DNA of 39,816 nt. It comes from Opitutia bacterium Tous-C1TDCM. GTDB taxonomy: Bacteria; Verrucomicrobiota; Verrucomicrobiia; Opitutales; Opitutaceae. This document shows, piece after piece, positions 8,271-16,513 of the stretch. The notes beneath the pieces are model-generated. The model worked only from the letters and a program-made list of their open reading frames with translations, made no database searches and had not been told where the DNA came from. The stretch covers positions 1 to 39,816 of the forward strand of contig NEUS01000023.1 of NCBI GenBank assembly GCA_002288455.1, read 5' to 3'. How positions within the stretch are numbered: the stretch's first letter is position 1; each line of letters starts with the position of its first letter. The translations under genes were made by a program, and so were the position numbers.

Positions 8271-9683
8271 CTACACTCCCCAGCCGGCGCGGTAGCCGTA
8301 GCCGGGACCGACGAGGACATCGCAATCCGGGCGATTGGGGAAACGGCCGGCGGCGGCGTCCCACTCGAGACGGGCTTGGGCGCGTTGCGCGGCGACGCCG
8401 AGCAAAACGACCTCCGTGAGGCCGGCGGCGTAGTCGAAATCGGAGCCGCACTTGGGGCCGCCGCGGATGGCGGCCGTCCATTCGGTGAACGGTCCGCCTG
8501 CGACCCGCGGGATGGATTTCGGCGGCAACGCGCCCGCCATCGCCTGCATGCGCTCTTCGGGCAGGAGCCGGCACGAGCCGCTGTGGGAAGTGACGCTCAT
8601 GATGCCCTTCGTTCCGTAGAAAAGGCTGCCGCCGCTCTCGGAGAGTTTGAATCCGGGGACGGGCAACGGCGGTTTCATCGTGCCGTCGAACCACTTCATT
8701 TCCACGGGACCGCGCCCGCCGCGCGCCGGGAATTTCCACGTCACCGCGGTCGAGGCCGGGAAGGTTTTCGCATATTGCTTCGTGGTGGCGCCCTCCACGC
8801 TCGACGGCGATCCGAGATCGAGCGCGTAGAAAGGCGCGTCGAGTTGGTGGCACCCCATGTCGCCGAGGGAGCCGGTGCCGTAGTCGGTGAATCCGCGCCA
8901 AAAAGAAGGCACCAACTCCGGGCGGTAGGGACGCGGCGGCGCTATCCCGAGCCAGAGATCCCAGTCGAGCGTCGCGGGCACGGGCGTTTCCTTGGCATTG
9001 GCGTCGGGATCGAAATCGGCCGGATAAAACCACGGCGCTCGCGGCCGGTCCGTCCACGTGTGCACGGTGTGGACCTCGCCGATCAGGCCGGCCTGCACCC
9101 ACTCGCGGGCGAGGCGGATGCCTTCGGCGGCGCGGCCTTGGTTGCCCATCTGGGTCACGACGCCGGCGGCTTTCGCGGCAGCGTGCAGGCGCCGCACCTC
9201 GGTGAGGCACCGGCACATGGGCTTCTCGACATAGACGTGCTTCTTCGCGGCGATCGCGGCCATCGCGATCGGGAAGTGCATGTGGTCCGGAGTCGCGATC
9301 GCGACCGCGTCGATTTTGTCCGCCATCTGCTCGAACATCACGCGGAAGTCCTTGAACCATTTCGCTTCCTTCAGCCGCTCCGGGTCCGGGCCCGCCTTTT
9401 TCCCGCCGGCGAGTCCGGCGCGGCTACGTTTCTCGTCCACATCGCACAGGGCGACGAATTGTTCGGCGGCGAGGCCCGCGAGCGCGGCACCGCCGCGGCC
9501 GCCCACGCCGACTTGGGCGATGCGCAGACGCTCGTTGGGCGAACGCGTGCCTTGGCCGCGGAGGCCGTGCGGCAAAATCAGGACGGAGCCGAAGGCGCCG
9601 GCCGTCGCCAAAAACCGGCGACGGGTCGAAGGAGACTGCGGAGACGATGGCGAAGAGGAAGACGGGGGCAGGTTGAGGCTCAT
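8271..9683 (-). CDS. Gfo/Idh/MocA family oxidoreductase with Tat signal
   Basis: 470 aa. After a Ser/Pro-rich leader a twin-arginine motif TRRRFLATAGAF (20-31) and a hydrophobic stretch point to Tat export. The NAD(P)-binding motif VGVGGRGG lies at 58-65, followed by the acid CDVDE after the second strand. TPDHMHFPIA (131-140) and VYVEKPMC (150-157), with the conserved EKP lysine, follow, then the GFO_IDH_MocA C-terminal domain. Tat-exported members are common in Verrucomicrobia and Planctomycetes. Some of this superfamily are NAD-dependent glycosidases (as in GH109) and others are sugar dehydrogenases, so the reaction is uncertain. The start ATG at 9683 is preceded by CCCTTCCCC; upstream in-frame codons lack protein-like character. 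It lies between the receptor/orphan ORF and GH43. Confidence 0.87.
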   Translation of the reverse strand: MSLNLPPSSSSPSSPQSPSTRRRFLATAGAFGSVLILPHGLRGQGTRSPNERLRIAQVGVGGRGGAALAGLAAEQFVALCDVDEKRSRAGLAGGKKAGPDPERLKEAKWFKDFRVMFEQMADKIDAVAIATPDHMHFPIAMAAIAAKKHVYVEKPMCRCLTEVRRLHAAAKAAGVVTQMGNQGRAAEGIRLAREWVQAGLIGEVHTVHTWTDRPRAPWFYPADFDPDANAKETPVPATLDWDLWLGIAPPRPYRPELVPSFWRGFTDYGTGSLGDMGCHQLDAPFYALDLGSPSSVEGATTKQYAKTFPASTAVTWKFPARGGRGPVEMKWFDGTMKPPLPVPGFKLSESGGSLFYGTKGIMSVTSHSGSCRLLPEERMQAMAGALPPKSIPRVAGGPFTEWTAAIRGGPKCGSDFDYAAGLTEVVLLGVAAQRAQARLEWDAAAGRFPNRPDCDVLVGPGYGYRAGWGV

Positions 9684-9747
9684 GGGGAAGGGCAAACAAT
9701 TTTCGCTGCGGCTACGGTGCGGCGCGAGTTGAAAGCATCCTCGGCCT

Positions 9748-10209
9748 TCAGCGACGGGTCGCCACCGTCGAAGGCCGGTCTGCAACGTATCCGACGTCGA
9801 AATGCACCTGGGCGCCACGGTTGGCCGGGGCGGCGAACCACCGGCATCCTCGCAAACGGGCGGCGCATTCATGCCAGTCAAGATCGACGTTGTTCCAGCC
9901 CGCGCCGCCGGCGGGTCGCCAAGGCCGGCCGGGATTCGTGCCGACGCAGCGAAAGCGCGCGAGATGCCGCCCTTGCTCCGGCAAGGCCAAGACCACGCCG
10001 CGATCGGACGCGGGCACGGTGCCTATGATATCCAAGGCACCGTCCGTCACGGCGATCGCAACGCCTCGCGCGGCCTGTTGGGCCGGATCAAACGCGCGTG
10101 CGAAATCGAACAATTCTGCCGCGCCGGCTACCGCAGGCGCGGCCAGCAAGATGCCGGCGCGAAGCAGACGTTGAAGCGATCCGCGGTATGCGCGCAGGGG
10201 TTGCATCAT
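9748..10209 (-). CDS. Short secreted orphan protein, possibly a truncated gene
   Basis: 153 aa from tandem ATGs at 10209 and 10206. The signal peptide is clear: a basic start, then LLRAGILLAAPAVAGAAE, with cleavage near AGA-AE. The mature part begins ELFDFARAFDP and alternates hydrophobic and polar residues in a beta-rich pattern, with two Cys and several Trp. I do not recognise it. It may be the N-terminal accessory domain of a larger polysaccharide-degrading enzyme whose catalytic part was lost: the frame ends at 9748, 64 bp before the oxidoreductase start, and codon use is coding-like up to that point. It follows the TonB-dependent receptor gene after 68 bp and is probably cotranscribed with it. 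A genuine small binding protein is the alternative. Confidence 0.5.
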   Translation of the reverse strand: MMQPLRAYRGSLQRLLRAGILLAAPAVAGAAELFDFARAFDPAQQAARGVAIAVTDGALDIIGTVPASDRGVVLALPEQGRHLARFRCVGTNPGRPWRPAGGAGWNNVDLDWHECAARLRGCRWFAAPANRGAQVHFDVGYVADRPSTVATRR

Positions 10210-10277
10210 GATTCCGTTGCGAGGGCTGAAGCGGAGGAACGCGCTGGGCTTGATAACGTGCAATCCCGGGACCGGCG

Positions 10278-13200
10278 TCAGAAACTGCCCTTCACGCCGA
10301 TGACGATGTAGGAAGGAGTGACGTAGCGTTGGTAGGCTTGGGCAAAGGCCGGGGTATTCGGCGCCCGGCGATACACGAGGCGATCCTTGGCGAACACGTC
10401 GTCCCAGTTCAGGTAGAGGGCGAGCTTCTTGCTCAACGCGTATTCCGCGCTGATCCCGTAGCGGGTATAGGCGGCTTGGTATTCATAAGTGGACTGCGGG
10501 ATGAATCCTTCGGTGGAGGTCCCGGGAACGACCACCACTTCCGCCCGCTTCGTTTCGGCCTGATAGGCCGCCGTCAGCCGGACGGAGAAGCGCGGCCGGA
10601 TGTAGTTCAACCCCGCCGTCAGGGAATCGGGACTGAAACCCACGAAATCCGCCGCATTGCGTCCCCCCACCTTCAGATGCGTGTAGTTCACCCAAGCCTG
10701 CACGAGTTGCAGCCATGACGGCAAAAAGCGCAGATCCTGGCGGTAGCTCAGCTCGACACCGTCCAGCGTCGCATCGCCGACATTTTCCCAGCGGCGCAGG
10801 ACGTAGTTGTCGGCCAACATATATTCGATGTCTCCCTCCGGGATGCCGTAGGCCTCGAGCGCTGCCGCCGTGGTCGGCTGCCCGCGCTGCGCGAAGAAGT
10901 TGCTGACCTGCTTGCGATAGACCCCGACGGAGCCGAATCCGCCTTTCAGATGATAGGAGTCGAGGGACAGGTGGAAACTGTCCGCCGTCCAGGGCGCCAA
11001 GCCGGGATTGCCGACCACGATGGTGCGAGCGGTGGTCGCATTGGTGTCGGTGGGTACCGGCACCGTGATCCCGGCCACGACATATTGCACATCCGGGCGG
11101 CCGATCGTCCGGGCGTAGGCCGCCCGCGCCACGAGGTTCTCGGTCAACGCGTAATTGGCGTTCAGGCTGGGATAGAACCCGTCGTAGTTCTGGCTCTCGA
11201 AATTTCCCCGTTCCTGGTTGATGAGCCTGAGCCGCGCCTCGGCGTTGTTGGTGACGGGGATCAACGCGCCGCTGCTGTTGCGCAGCAGGTTGCCCGCCGC
11301 ATCGCGCTGGTAGATGGCAAAATTGTCCCGCTTCATGCTCCACCCCTTGAGATCCGTCTTCTCATAGCGGGCGCCGCCGATGAGGTTCAACCGGCCGGCC
11401 AGCAGGCGCAGATCGAACCGGAAATAGCCGGCCAGGATATCCTCGAGCATCCGCTTGGAATTCTGCGCGCGGTTCTGGATATGGGTGGTGTTCAGGGTGA
11501 AATACTCCGGGTTTTGCACGAAGAGGTTGTAGGTTTTCACCGGGCTGATCCACCGCACCGGATTCCCGTTCATCTTCACGTCGATCGACTCATCCACGAG
11601 GTCGTAGAGCGAGACGGCCGTCTGGCCGGCGGCCCGGCCGACAAAGGTGTAGTTCTTGACCGGACGGGTGTCGTCCTTGTCGAGGCGGTTGTAACTGCTC
11701 CCGATCTTGAGCGTGAGGTTCCGGCCGATCGCGCGGCTGACGTTCAGGCGCCCGGCCGTGAGGTCCGTCTGATACAGGGCATACTCCTCGTTCGCCGTGC
11801 CGAGCGTGTAGTTGTTGGCATTGTAGGGATCCAGCAGCGTGCCGTTGGTGCGGGTGATCCTATAGGTTTCCGGCCCGATGCTCGACCCCTTCCCGATGCC
11901 GTCGCCGCGGATGTTGACGTTGGCCGCGTTGGCGAGGACGCCGTTGAAGTAGCCCTTGCCGACGCTGCTGCGCTCGCGGTCGGCGGCGGAGCGGGAGGCC
12001 TGCGCGTCGATGTTCCACACCGGGCCGCGATGCTGATACTTCAACGAAAACATTCTCGTATCGGTGGTCGCATCGTAGTTCGACGGATTGAGGGTGCCCA
12101 TTTCGAAGCGCCCGGTGGTGCCGCGGCTTTCCGTATAGTCCGCGTTGCCGATCGCATCGTAGTTGGCGTTGATGCGGGAGGTGAAAAAACTCATGGCCTT
12201 TTTGTCGAGCACGGCCCGTTGCTGAACCTGCAGGCTGAGCGTGTCGTTTTTCGACAGTTTCCAATCGACGCCCAACTGGAGGTTTTCGGTCCTGGAGATC
12301 GAGGCCTCCTGGCGCCATTGCGTGATCGCGAGCGCGAAATCCTTCGGGGCGCCGGTCGCAAAGTAGGTGTCCCGCAAATTCCAGAAAGCGACTTCCGAAG
12401 GCGTGTCGTCCGTCGGCCGCTGGCGCCAGGAGCGGGACGCGCCCAAACTGACCGCGAGGCTCTTCCCCACCGGAAAGGCGTAGCTCAGGCTGAACGAGGG
12501 CACCTTGCGACCCGGCGACGCCCGGTCGTGGGGCTGCCGCGAACCACCGTCGATACCCAAGCCGTCCACGTTGTTGAAATTCATATAGACCTGATAGCGG
12601 CCGACCGGGCGCTTCAGGCCCGCTCCGGTCTTCGCGATCAGGTTCATCGAACCGCCCAAGCCCGAGGCTGGCAGGTCGGGCGTGGGCACCTTCGAGACCT
12701 CCACGCGCTCGATATTCAGGATCGGCACGTCCTGCAGCGCCGCGGCGCGACTGCTGGTCGCGCCAATGCCCGTGGCCGCGACGTCCACGCCGTCGATCTG
12801 GATGTTGGACATTTCCGCCGGAAATCCGCCCAAGGCGATCCGGCCGGGATTTTCCCCGTCGTCCAAAATGGAGACGCCCGGCAGAAAGCGCACATAGTCG
12901 CCGACGTTTTCCTGGCCGCGGTCCCCGAGTTCATCGAACGAGACCACGTTCTTGATGTTGGCCGCATGGCGTTGTTCGTTCATCGCGACGGCCTGGCCGC
13001 TCATCGTCTGTTCCGCGACCACCTGGAACGCATCCAGCATGATCGTCCGGTCGTCCGCGCCGCGCCGGTCGGTTCTTTCGCGACCGAGCAGGAAATCCTG
13101 CGCCACCTGTCCGCCGGGCGGCACCGTCACCCGGGAGATTTGCGACACGAAACCCAGATACGAAACTTCCAACTCGATCGCCTTGGCCGGAGCGCCCCGG

Positions 13201-13454
13201 AGATAAAACCTGCCGTCATCGTCGGTCAGCGTCTCTTGGGCCGTGCCGCGGATGGCCACCTTGGCCCGGCCGAGCGGGGAACCGCTCGCCGCGTTGGACA
13301 CCGTGCCTTGGACCGAGCCCATGGGCTCGCCCGAGGATTGGGCCTGAACGCCCAGCACAAAAGCGAGCGACATCAGCAGACACGGAACAGCACGTCGGAA
13401 GGCAATACGCCCTCCATTTCGCCAGGAGGAAGTGAGGGACATTTTGGAGTTCAT
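10278..13454 (-). CDS. TonB-dependent receptor with carboxypeptidase-D-like N-terminal domain
   Basis: 1058 aa outer-membrane receptor. A signal peptide ends near GVQA-QS (about 38). A CarboxypepD_reg-like domain runs from about 47 to 130 (GSVQGTVSNAASGSPLGRA, then DDDGRFYLRGAP). An LDAFQVVAEQ linker follows (about 140-149), then the plug (VGDYVRFLPGVSILDDG, then IQIDGVDVA and IERVEVSKVPTPDLPASG). The remaining ~750 residues form the 22-strand barrel ending in GVKGSF with the terminal aromatic. The architecture is SusC-like, but no SusD partner is encoded nearby. Placed directly after the GH106 gene (47-bp gap), it probably imports oligosaccharides released by the locus enzymes. The start ATG has no Shine-Dalgarno; an alternative ATG lies four codons downstream. 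Confidence 0.93.
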   Translation of the reverse strand: MNSKMSLTSSWRNGGRIAFRRAVPCLLMSLAFVLGVQAQSSGEPMGSVQGTVSNAASGSPLGRAKVAIRGTAQETLTDDDGRFYLRGAPAKAIELEVSYLGFVSQISRVTVPPGGQVAQDFLLGRERTDRRGADDRTIMLDAFQVVAEQTMSGQAVAMNEQRHAANIKNVVSFDELGDRGQENVGDYVRFLPGVSILDDGENPGRIALGGFPAEMSNIQIDGVDVAATGIGATSSRAAALQDVPILNIERVEVSKVPTPDLPASGLGGSMNLIAKTGAGLKRPVGRYQVYMNFNNVDGLGIDGGSRQPHDRASPGRKVPSFSLSYAFPVGKSLAVSLGASRSWRQRPTDDTPSEVAFWNLRDTYFATGAPKDFALAITQWRQEASISRTENLQLGVDWKLSKNDTLSLQVQQRAVLDKKAMSFFTSRINANYDAIGNADYTESRGTTGRFEMGTLNPSNYDATTDTRMFSLKYQHRGPVWNIDAQASRSAADRERSSVGKGYFNGVLANAANVNIRGDGIGKGSSIGPETYRITRTNGTLLDPYNANNYTLGTANEEYALYQTDLTAGRLNVSRAIGRNLTLKIGSSYNRLDKDDTRPVKNYTFVGRAAGQTAVSLYDLVDESIDVKMNGNPVRWISPVKTYNLFVQNPEYFTLNTTHIQNRAQNSKRMLEDILAGYFRFDLRLLAGRLNLIGGARYEKTDLKGWSMKRDNFAIYQRDAAGNLLRNSSGALIPVTNNAEARLRLINQERGNFESQNYDGFYPSLNANYALTENLVARAAYARTIGRPDVQYVVAGITVPVPTDTNATTARTIVVGNPGLAPWTADSFHLSLDSYHLKGGFGSVGVYRKQVSNFFAQRGQPTTAAALEAYGIPEGDIEYMLADNYVLRRWENVGDATLDGVELSYRQDLRFLPSWLQLVQAWVNYTHLKVGGRNAADFVGFSPDSLTAGLNYIRPRFSVRLTAAYQAETKRAEVVVVPGTSTEGFIPQSTYEYQAAYTRYGISAEYALSKKLALYLNWDDVFAKDRLVYRRAPNTPAFAQAYQRYVTPSYIVIGVKGSF

Positions 13455-13501
13455 CGGGTTTGGCTAGAGGGATTGAGGGGACGAAAGGGTGGTGGCTTGG
13501 G

Positions 13502-16500
13502 CTACGGCGCCGGCGCGCGCCAATCGATTTTGACGGGGCCCAGCAAACCGGAGGGGACGAGCGGGGATTTTGCCTCGTAGTGTTTCCAAGTGGTGAAGCT
13601 GTGGCGCTTCCGCTCGGAGAGGCGCGTGCGGTCGTAAAGCCAGGCGGGGAGTTGCTTGAGCCTTCCGTCGGTAAACTTGTTCGTGCCCTCGGGCTGGTAG
13701 GCGAGATCGGTCGGCAGCGACTCGTCGCCAATCACGCGGTTGATCCAGCGGTTGGCCACGCGGACCTCGAGGAGGTTGTCGCCGGCGCGCAGGTGGCGCG
13801 TGACCTCGGCGCGAAACGGCGGTTGCCAGAGCGTGCCGATGAGCGCGCCGTTGAGCCGGACCTCGGCGAGATCGGCGACCGTGCCAAGGTCGAGGGTGGC
13901 GGTGGCACCGGCGCGGAGTGGGGCCGTGAAGCTCGTGCGGTAGGTGGCGGTGCCGGAGTAGAATTGGATGCCGGGGTTTTCATTTTCCGTCCACGAGGCG
14001 AGGGTCGCGAAGGTGGCGTCGGGCGGTGCGCCGCGGCCGTCGTGAAACGCGACCTGCCACGGACCGGCAATCGGCACAGTCGCGGCAACCGCGGTCCGCG
14101 GCACGCCGGCGCCCGGCCCGGCCGCGGCGCGGCGGAAAACGACGAAGATCGAACCGCGTGGCTCGAGTTGGAGCGGCACGGTGGTGCCGGTGGCGCCCGG
14201 GCGAAACGCGGAGGCGTCGGCACGGGCGCCGGTGACCGCGTTCCAGAGCTCGGGCTGGCGGCCGGTGACGCGGAAGGTGAAGTCGCCGGCGACGTCGCGG
14301 TCCGAGTGGTTGAAGACGAAATAGATTTCGGCTTCGGGCGTGCGGCGGTGAATATAGCGGAGTTCGCCTCCCGCCGGCGCGGCCGGCAGCGCCACGTCGG
14401 CCGCGAGATCGATTTCCTTGAGCGCGGCGGACAAGGCAGTCCGGAGGATGAGCGGGCGGGGCCCATCCCACAACTCGCGCACGAGCGCGGCGAATTCGCC
14501 GCGCGCTTCGTAAGCGCGCACCCCCGCGGGAGCCACGGGCGCGGCGCCGAAGATCGGGGCGCCGGCGCGCGCGAAATCGCGGAGGCGGCGCAGTGTCGCG
14601 AGATCCGCGGTCCAGTTCGTCGGCAACATAAGGACGCGGTAGGCGGGCCCGGTCGGCAGCGTGAGCGCGCCCTCGCGCCACGTCATCGCGGCGAGGTGGT
14701 GCGGATAGACGATGTCGAAATCGTAGCCGGCCGGCGTGGTCACCATGCCGGCGGGGAAGGCATAGCCGTGATCCTCGTTGTGAAGAAACGCGATGTCGGC
14801 GACGGTGCGGCCTTGTTGCAGGAGAAATTGCCCGCGCGCCACGTAGTCGATCCAGGCGCCGGCGAGAGGCCACCAGGTGTTGAGGCGGCCGAAGTGCGTG
14901 CCGTAGCGGCCGAGGCCGAAGCCGGGGCCGTCGTCGGTGGGCTGGTGCACGTAGTGGTGCAAAATGAAGCGGTTGATGCCGGCGGTCCACGCGTAGTCGC
15001 CGGGATCCTTCAGCGTGGCGGGGGTCGCGAGCCAGCGGCCGTCTTCGGGCTTGGCGGTAAACGCCTCGGCGCCGACGAGCGGGCGGCCAAGGACGTTGGC
15101 GACGGACGCGACGAGCTTGATCCGCGCCAGGCGCGGCGAGGTGTCGGGCATCCAAAATTCGTTCATCGGCACATCGACATACTCGTTCGCCGAAACCGGA
15201 TTCAGCGGCCCGCCTTGCGCCTCGGCGTAGAGCACGAGGCCGTGCTCGCGGGCGCGGCGTTGCATCGTGCCGAAATAGTTCTTCGCGATGAGTTCCTCGA
15301 CCGCGCCGCGGAAATCGCGGAGCGCGGCTTCGGTGAACGACGGGCTCTCCACCACGCGGCCCGTGAGCACGGGCAGCAGCGGCACGAAGTCGTAGCCCTT
15401 GAGGGCGCGGAACTGCGCGGGGAAGGTGTCGGTCCAGTTTTGCGGACCGCCCTCGAAGCTGTCGAAAAGCAGTCCCTTGAGCGTGCGACCCACGCGCGGG
15501 CCGGCCTCGCGCAGGATGCGGCCGAGCGCCTGGTCGAAGTAGAACGAGACGGCGTCGGCGTCCATTTTGTCGATCTCGAGACCGTGTCCCTCGGGCACGG
15601 CGGGATGGTTCGTCGAACTCGTCGAGGTGAAACCGAAACGCAGGATCGTCCACTCGCCGGCGGGGAGCGTGGCGCGCAACGTGCCGCTGGCGGCATCGAA
15701 ACCGGCCGTGAGGTCGATCACCCGGGCGCGGGGAATGCAGCCCGAGGTATCCGGGTCGAAGGGCGCGGCGGCGAGAGTCTTCTCCTTGAGCTTGGTCTTG
15801 AATTCCCAATCGGGAGTGCGGCGGGTGGATTCGGCCGGAACCGCCAGCACGACGATATCGCGGAAAAAGTTCTCCAGCTTCTTCGCGGGCGGGGTGCGGA
15901 ATTTCAGCGGCTCGATCTTCGGCCGCGGCACGGCGAGCGTGAGCGCACGACCGCCGGTCGCCGGGGTTTCGCTCCACACCAGTTTCTTCATCGAGCGCTC
16001 GGGCGTCACCCACGGACCGCCGCTGGCGGACCAACCGGGCGTGTTCATGAGGTGGAACTCGAGGCCGAGTTTGTCCGCCGTGGCGATCGCGTGCTGCACG
16101 TGCTCATGCCACTGGTCGGTGCCGTAGCGGACGGGACCGGGCGGCAGATAGATGCTCGCGTCGAACATCTGCACGCCCGCGATCCCGACGCGCTTCATAT
16201 CCGCAAGATCGGCCTCGATGCCGGGCTTGCTCACGTTGCCATTGATCCAATGCCACCACACGAGCGGGCGGGCGACCGGCGGCGGGGCGGCGAAACCGGC
16301 GGCGAGACCGTCGGCACCGGAGGCGCGCGCGACGAGCATAAGCATGAACAGCACCAGGGCGGGGCGACGGAGCGGGCGCATGCGGGCGGGTTCGCGGTCC
16401 CGGAAGACCAAGGCAACCGGCGCGGTGGATTGCGCCGGCGCCAACTGGGCCGTGGCCGCCACGCCAAGCAAAGCGCACCAGGCACGGACGCGGGGAGCGA

Positions 16501-16513
16501 AACGCGTTTTCAT
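13502..16513 (-). CDS. Alpha-L-rhamnosidase-type glycoside hydrolase (GH106)
   Basis: 1003 aa. The start of the mature domain, PLVWWHWINGNVSKPGIEAD with DLADMKRVGIAGVQMFD, is characteristic of GH106 (PF17132), as are MNTPGWSASGGPWVTPE, KGLLFDSFEGGPQNWTD, AEAQGGPLNPV and INRFILHHYVHQP. A C-terminal beta-sandwich with YRTSFTAP and EVRLNGALIGTLW resembles the sugar-binding domain of GH2-like enzymes. The enzyme would remove terminal alpha-L-rhamnose from pectin or arabinogalactan side chains in the periplasm. The N-terminus is odd: a first signal-like segment (residues 1-28) is followed by a second Met and complete signal peptide at residue 45 (ATG at 16381). The upstream ATG forms an ATGA overlap with the preceding gene. 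Either start may be used. Confidence 0.85.
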   Translation of the reverse strand: MKTRFAPRVRAWCALLGVAATAQLAPAQSTAPVALVFRDREPARMRPLRRPALVLFMLMLVARASGADGLAAGFAAPPPVARPLVWWHWINGNVSKPGIEADLADMKRVGIAGVQMFDASIYLPPGPVRYGTDQWHEHVQHAIATADKLGLEFHLMNTPGWSASGGPWVTPERSMKKLVWSETPATGGRALTLAVPRPKIEPLKFRTPPAKKLENFFRDIVVLAVPAESTRRTPDWEFKTKLKEKTLAAAPFDPDTSGCIPRARVIDLTAGFDAASGTLRATLPAGEWTILRFGFTSTSSTNHPAVPEGHGLEIDKMDADAVSFYFDQALGRILREAGPRVGRTLKGLLFDSFEGGPQNWTDTFPAQFRALKGYDFVPLLPVLTGRVVESPSFTEAALRDFRGAVEELIAKNYFGTMQRRAREHGLVLYAEAQGGPLNPVSANEYVDVPMNEFWMPDTSPRLARIKLVASVANVLGRPLVGAEAFTAKPEDGRWLATPATLKDPGDYAWTAGINRFILHHYVHQPTDDGPGFGLGRYGTHFGRLNTWWPLAGAWIDYVARGQFLLQQGRTVADIAFLHNEDHGYAFPAGMVTTPAGYDFDIVYPHHLAAMTWREGALTLPTGPAYRVLMLPTNWTADLATLRRLRDFARAGAPIFGAAPVAPAGVRAYEARGEFAALVRELWDGPRPLILRTALSAALKEIDLAADVALPAAPAGGELRYIHRRTPEAEIYFVFNHSDRDVAGDFTFRVTGRQPELWNAVTGARADASAFRPGATGTTVPLQLEPRGSIFVVFRRAAAGPGAGVPRTAVAATVPIAGPWQVAFHDGRGAPPDATFATLASWTENENPGIQFYSGTATYRTSFTAPLRAGATATLDLGTVADLAEVRLNGALIGTLWQPPFRAEVTRHLRAGDNLLEVRVANRWINRVIGDESLPTDLAYQPEGTNKFTDGRLKQLPAWLYDRTRLSERKRHSFTTWKHYEAKSPLVPSGLLGPVKIDWRAPAP

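Noticed and set aside
7853-8320. A 155-codon minus-strand frame across the GH43 upstream gap as an intact gene
   Set aside because: It begins inside the 3' end of the oxidoreductase gene in another frame, has Ala/Pro-rich low-complexity sequence for most of its length and loses coding character near 7912.
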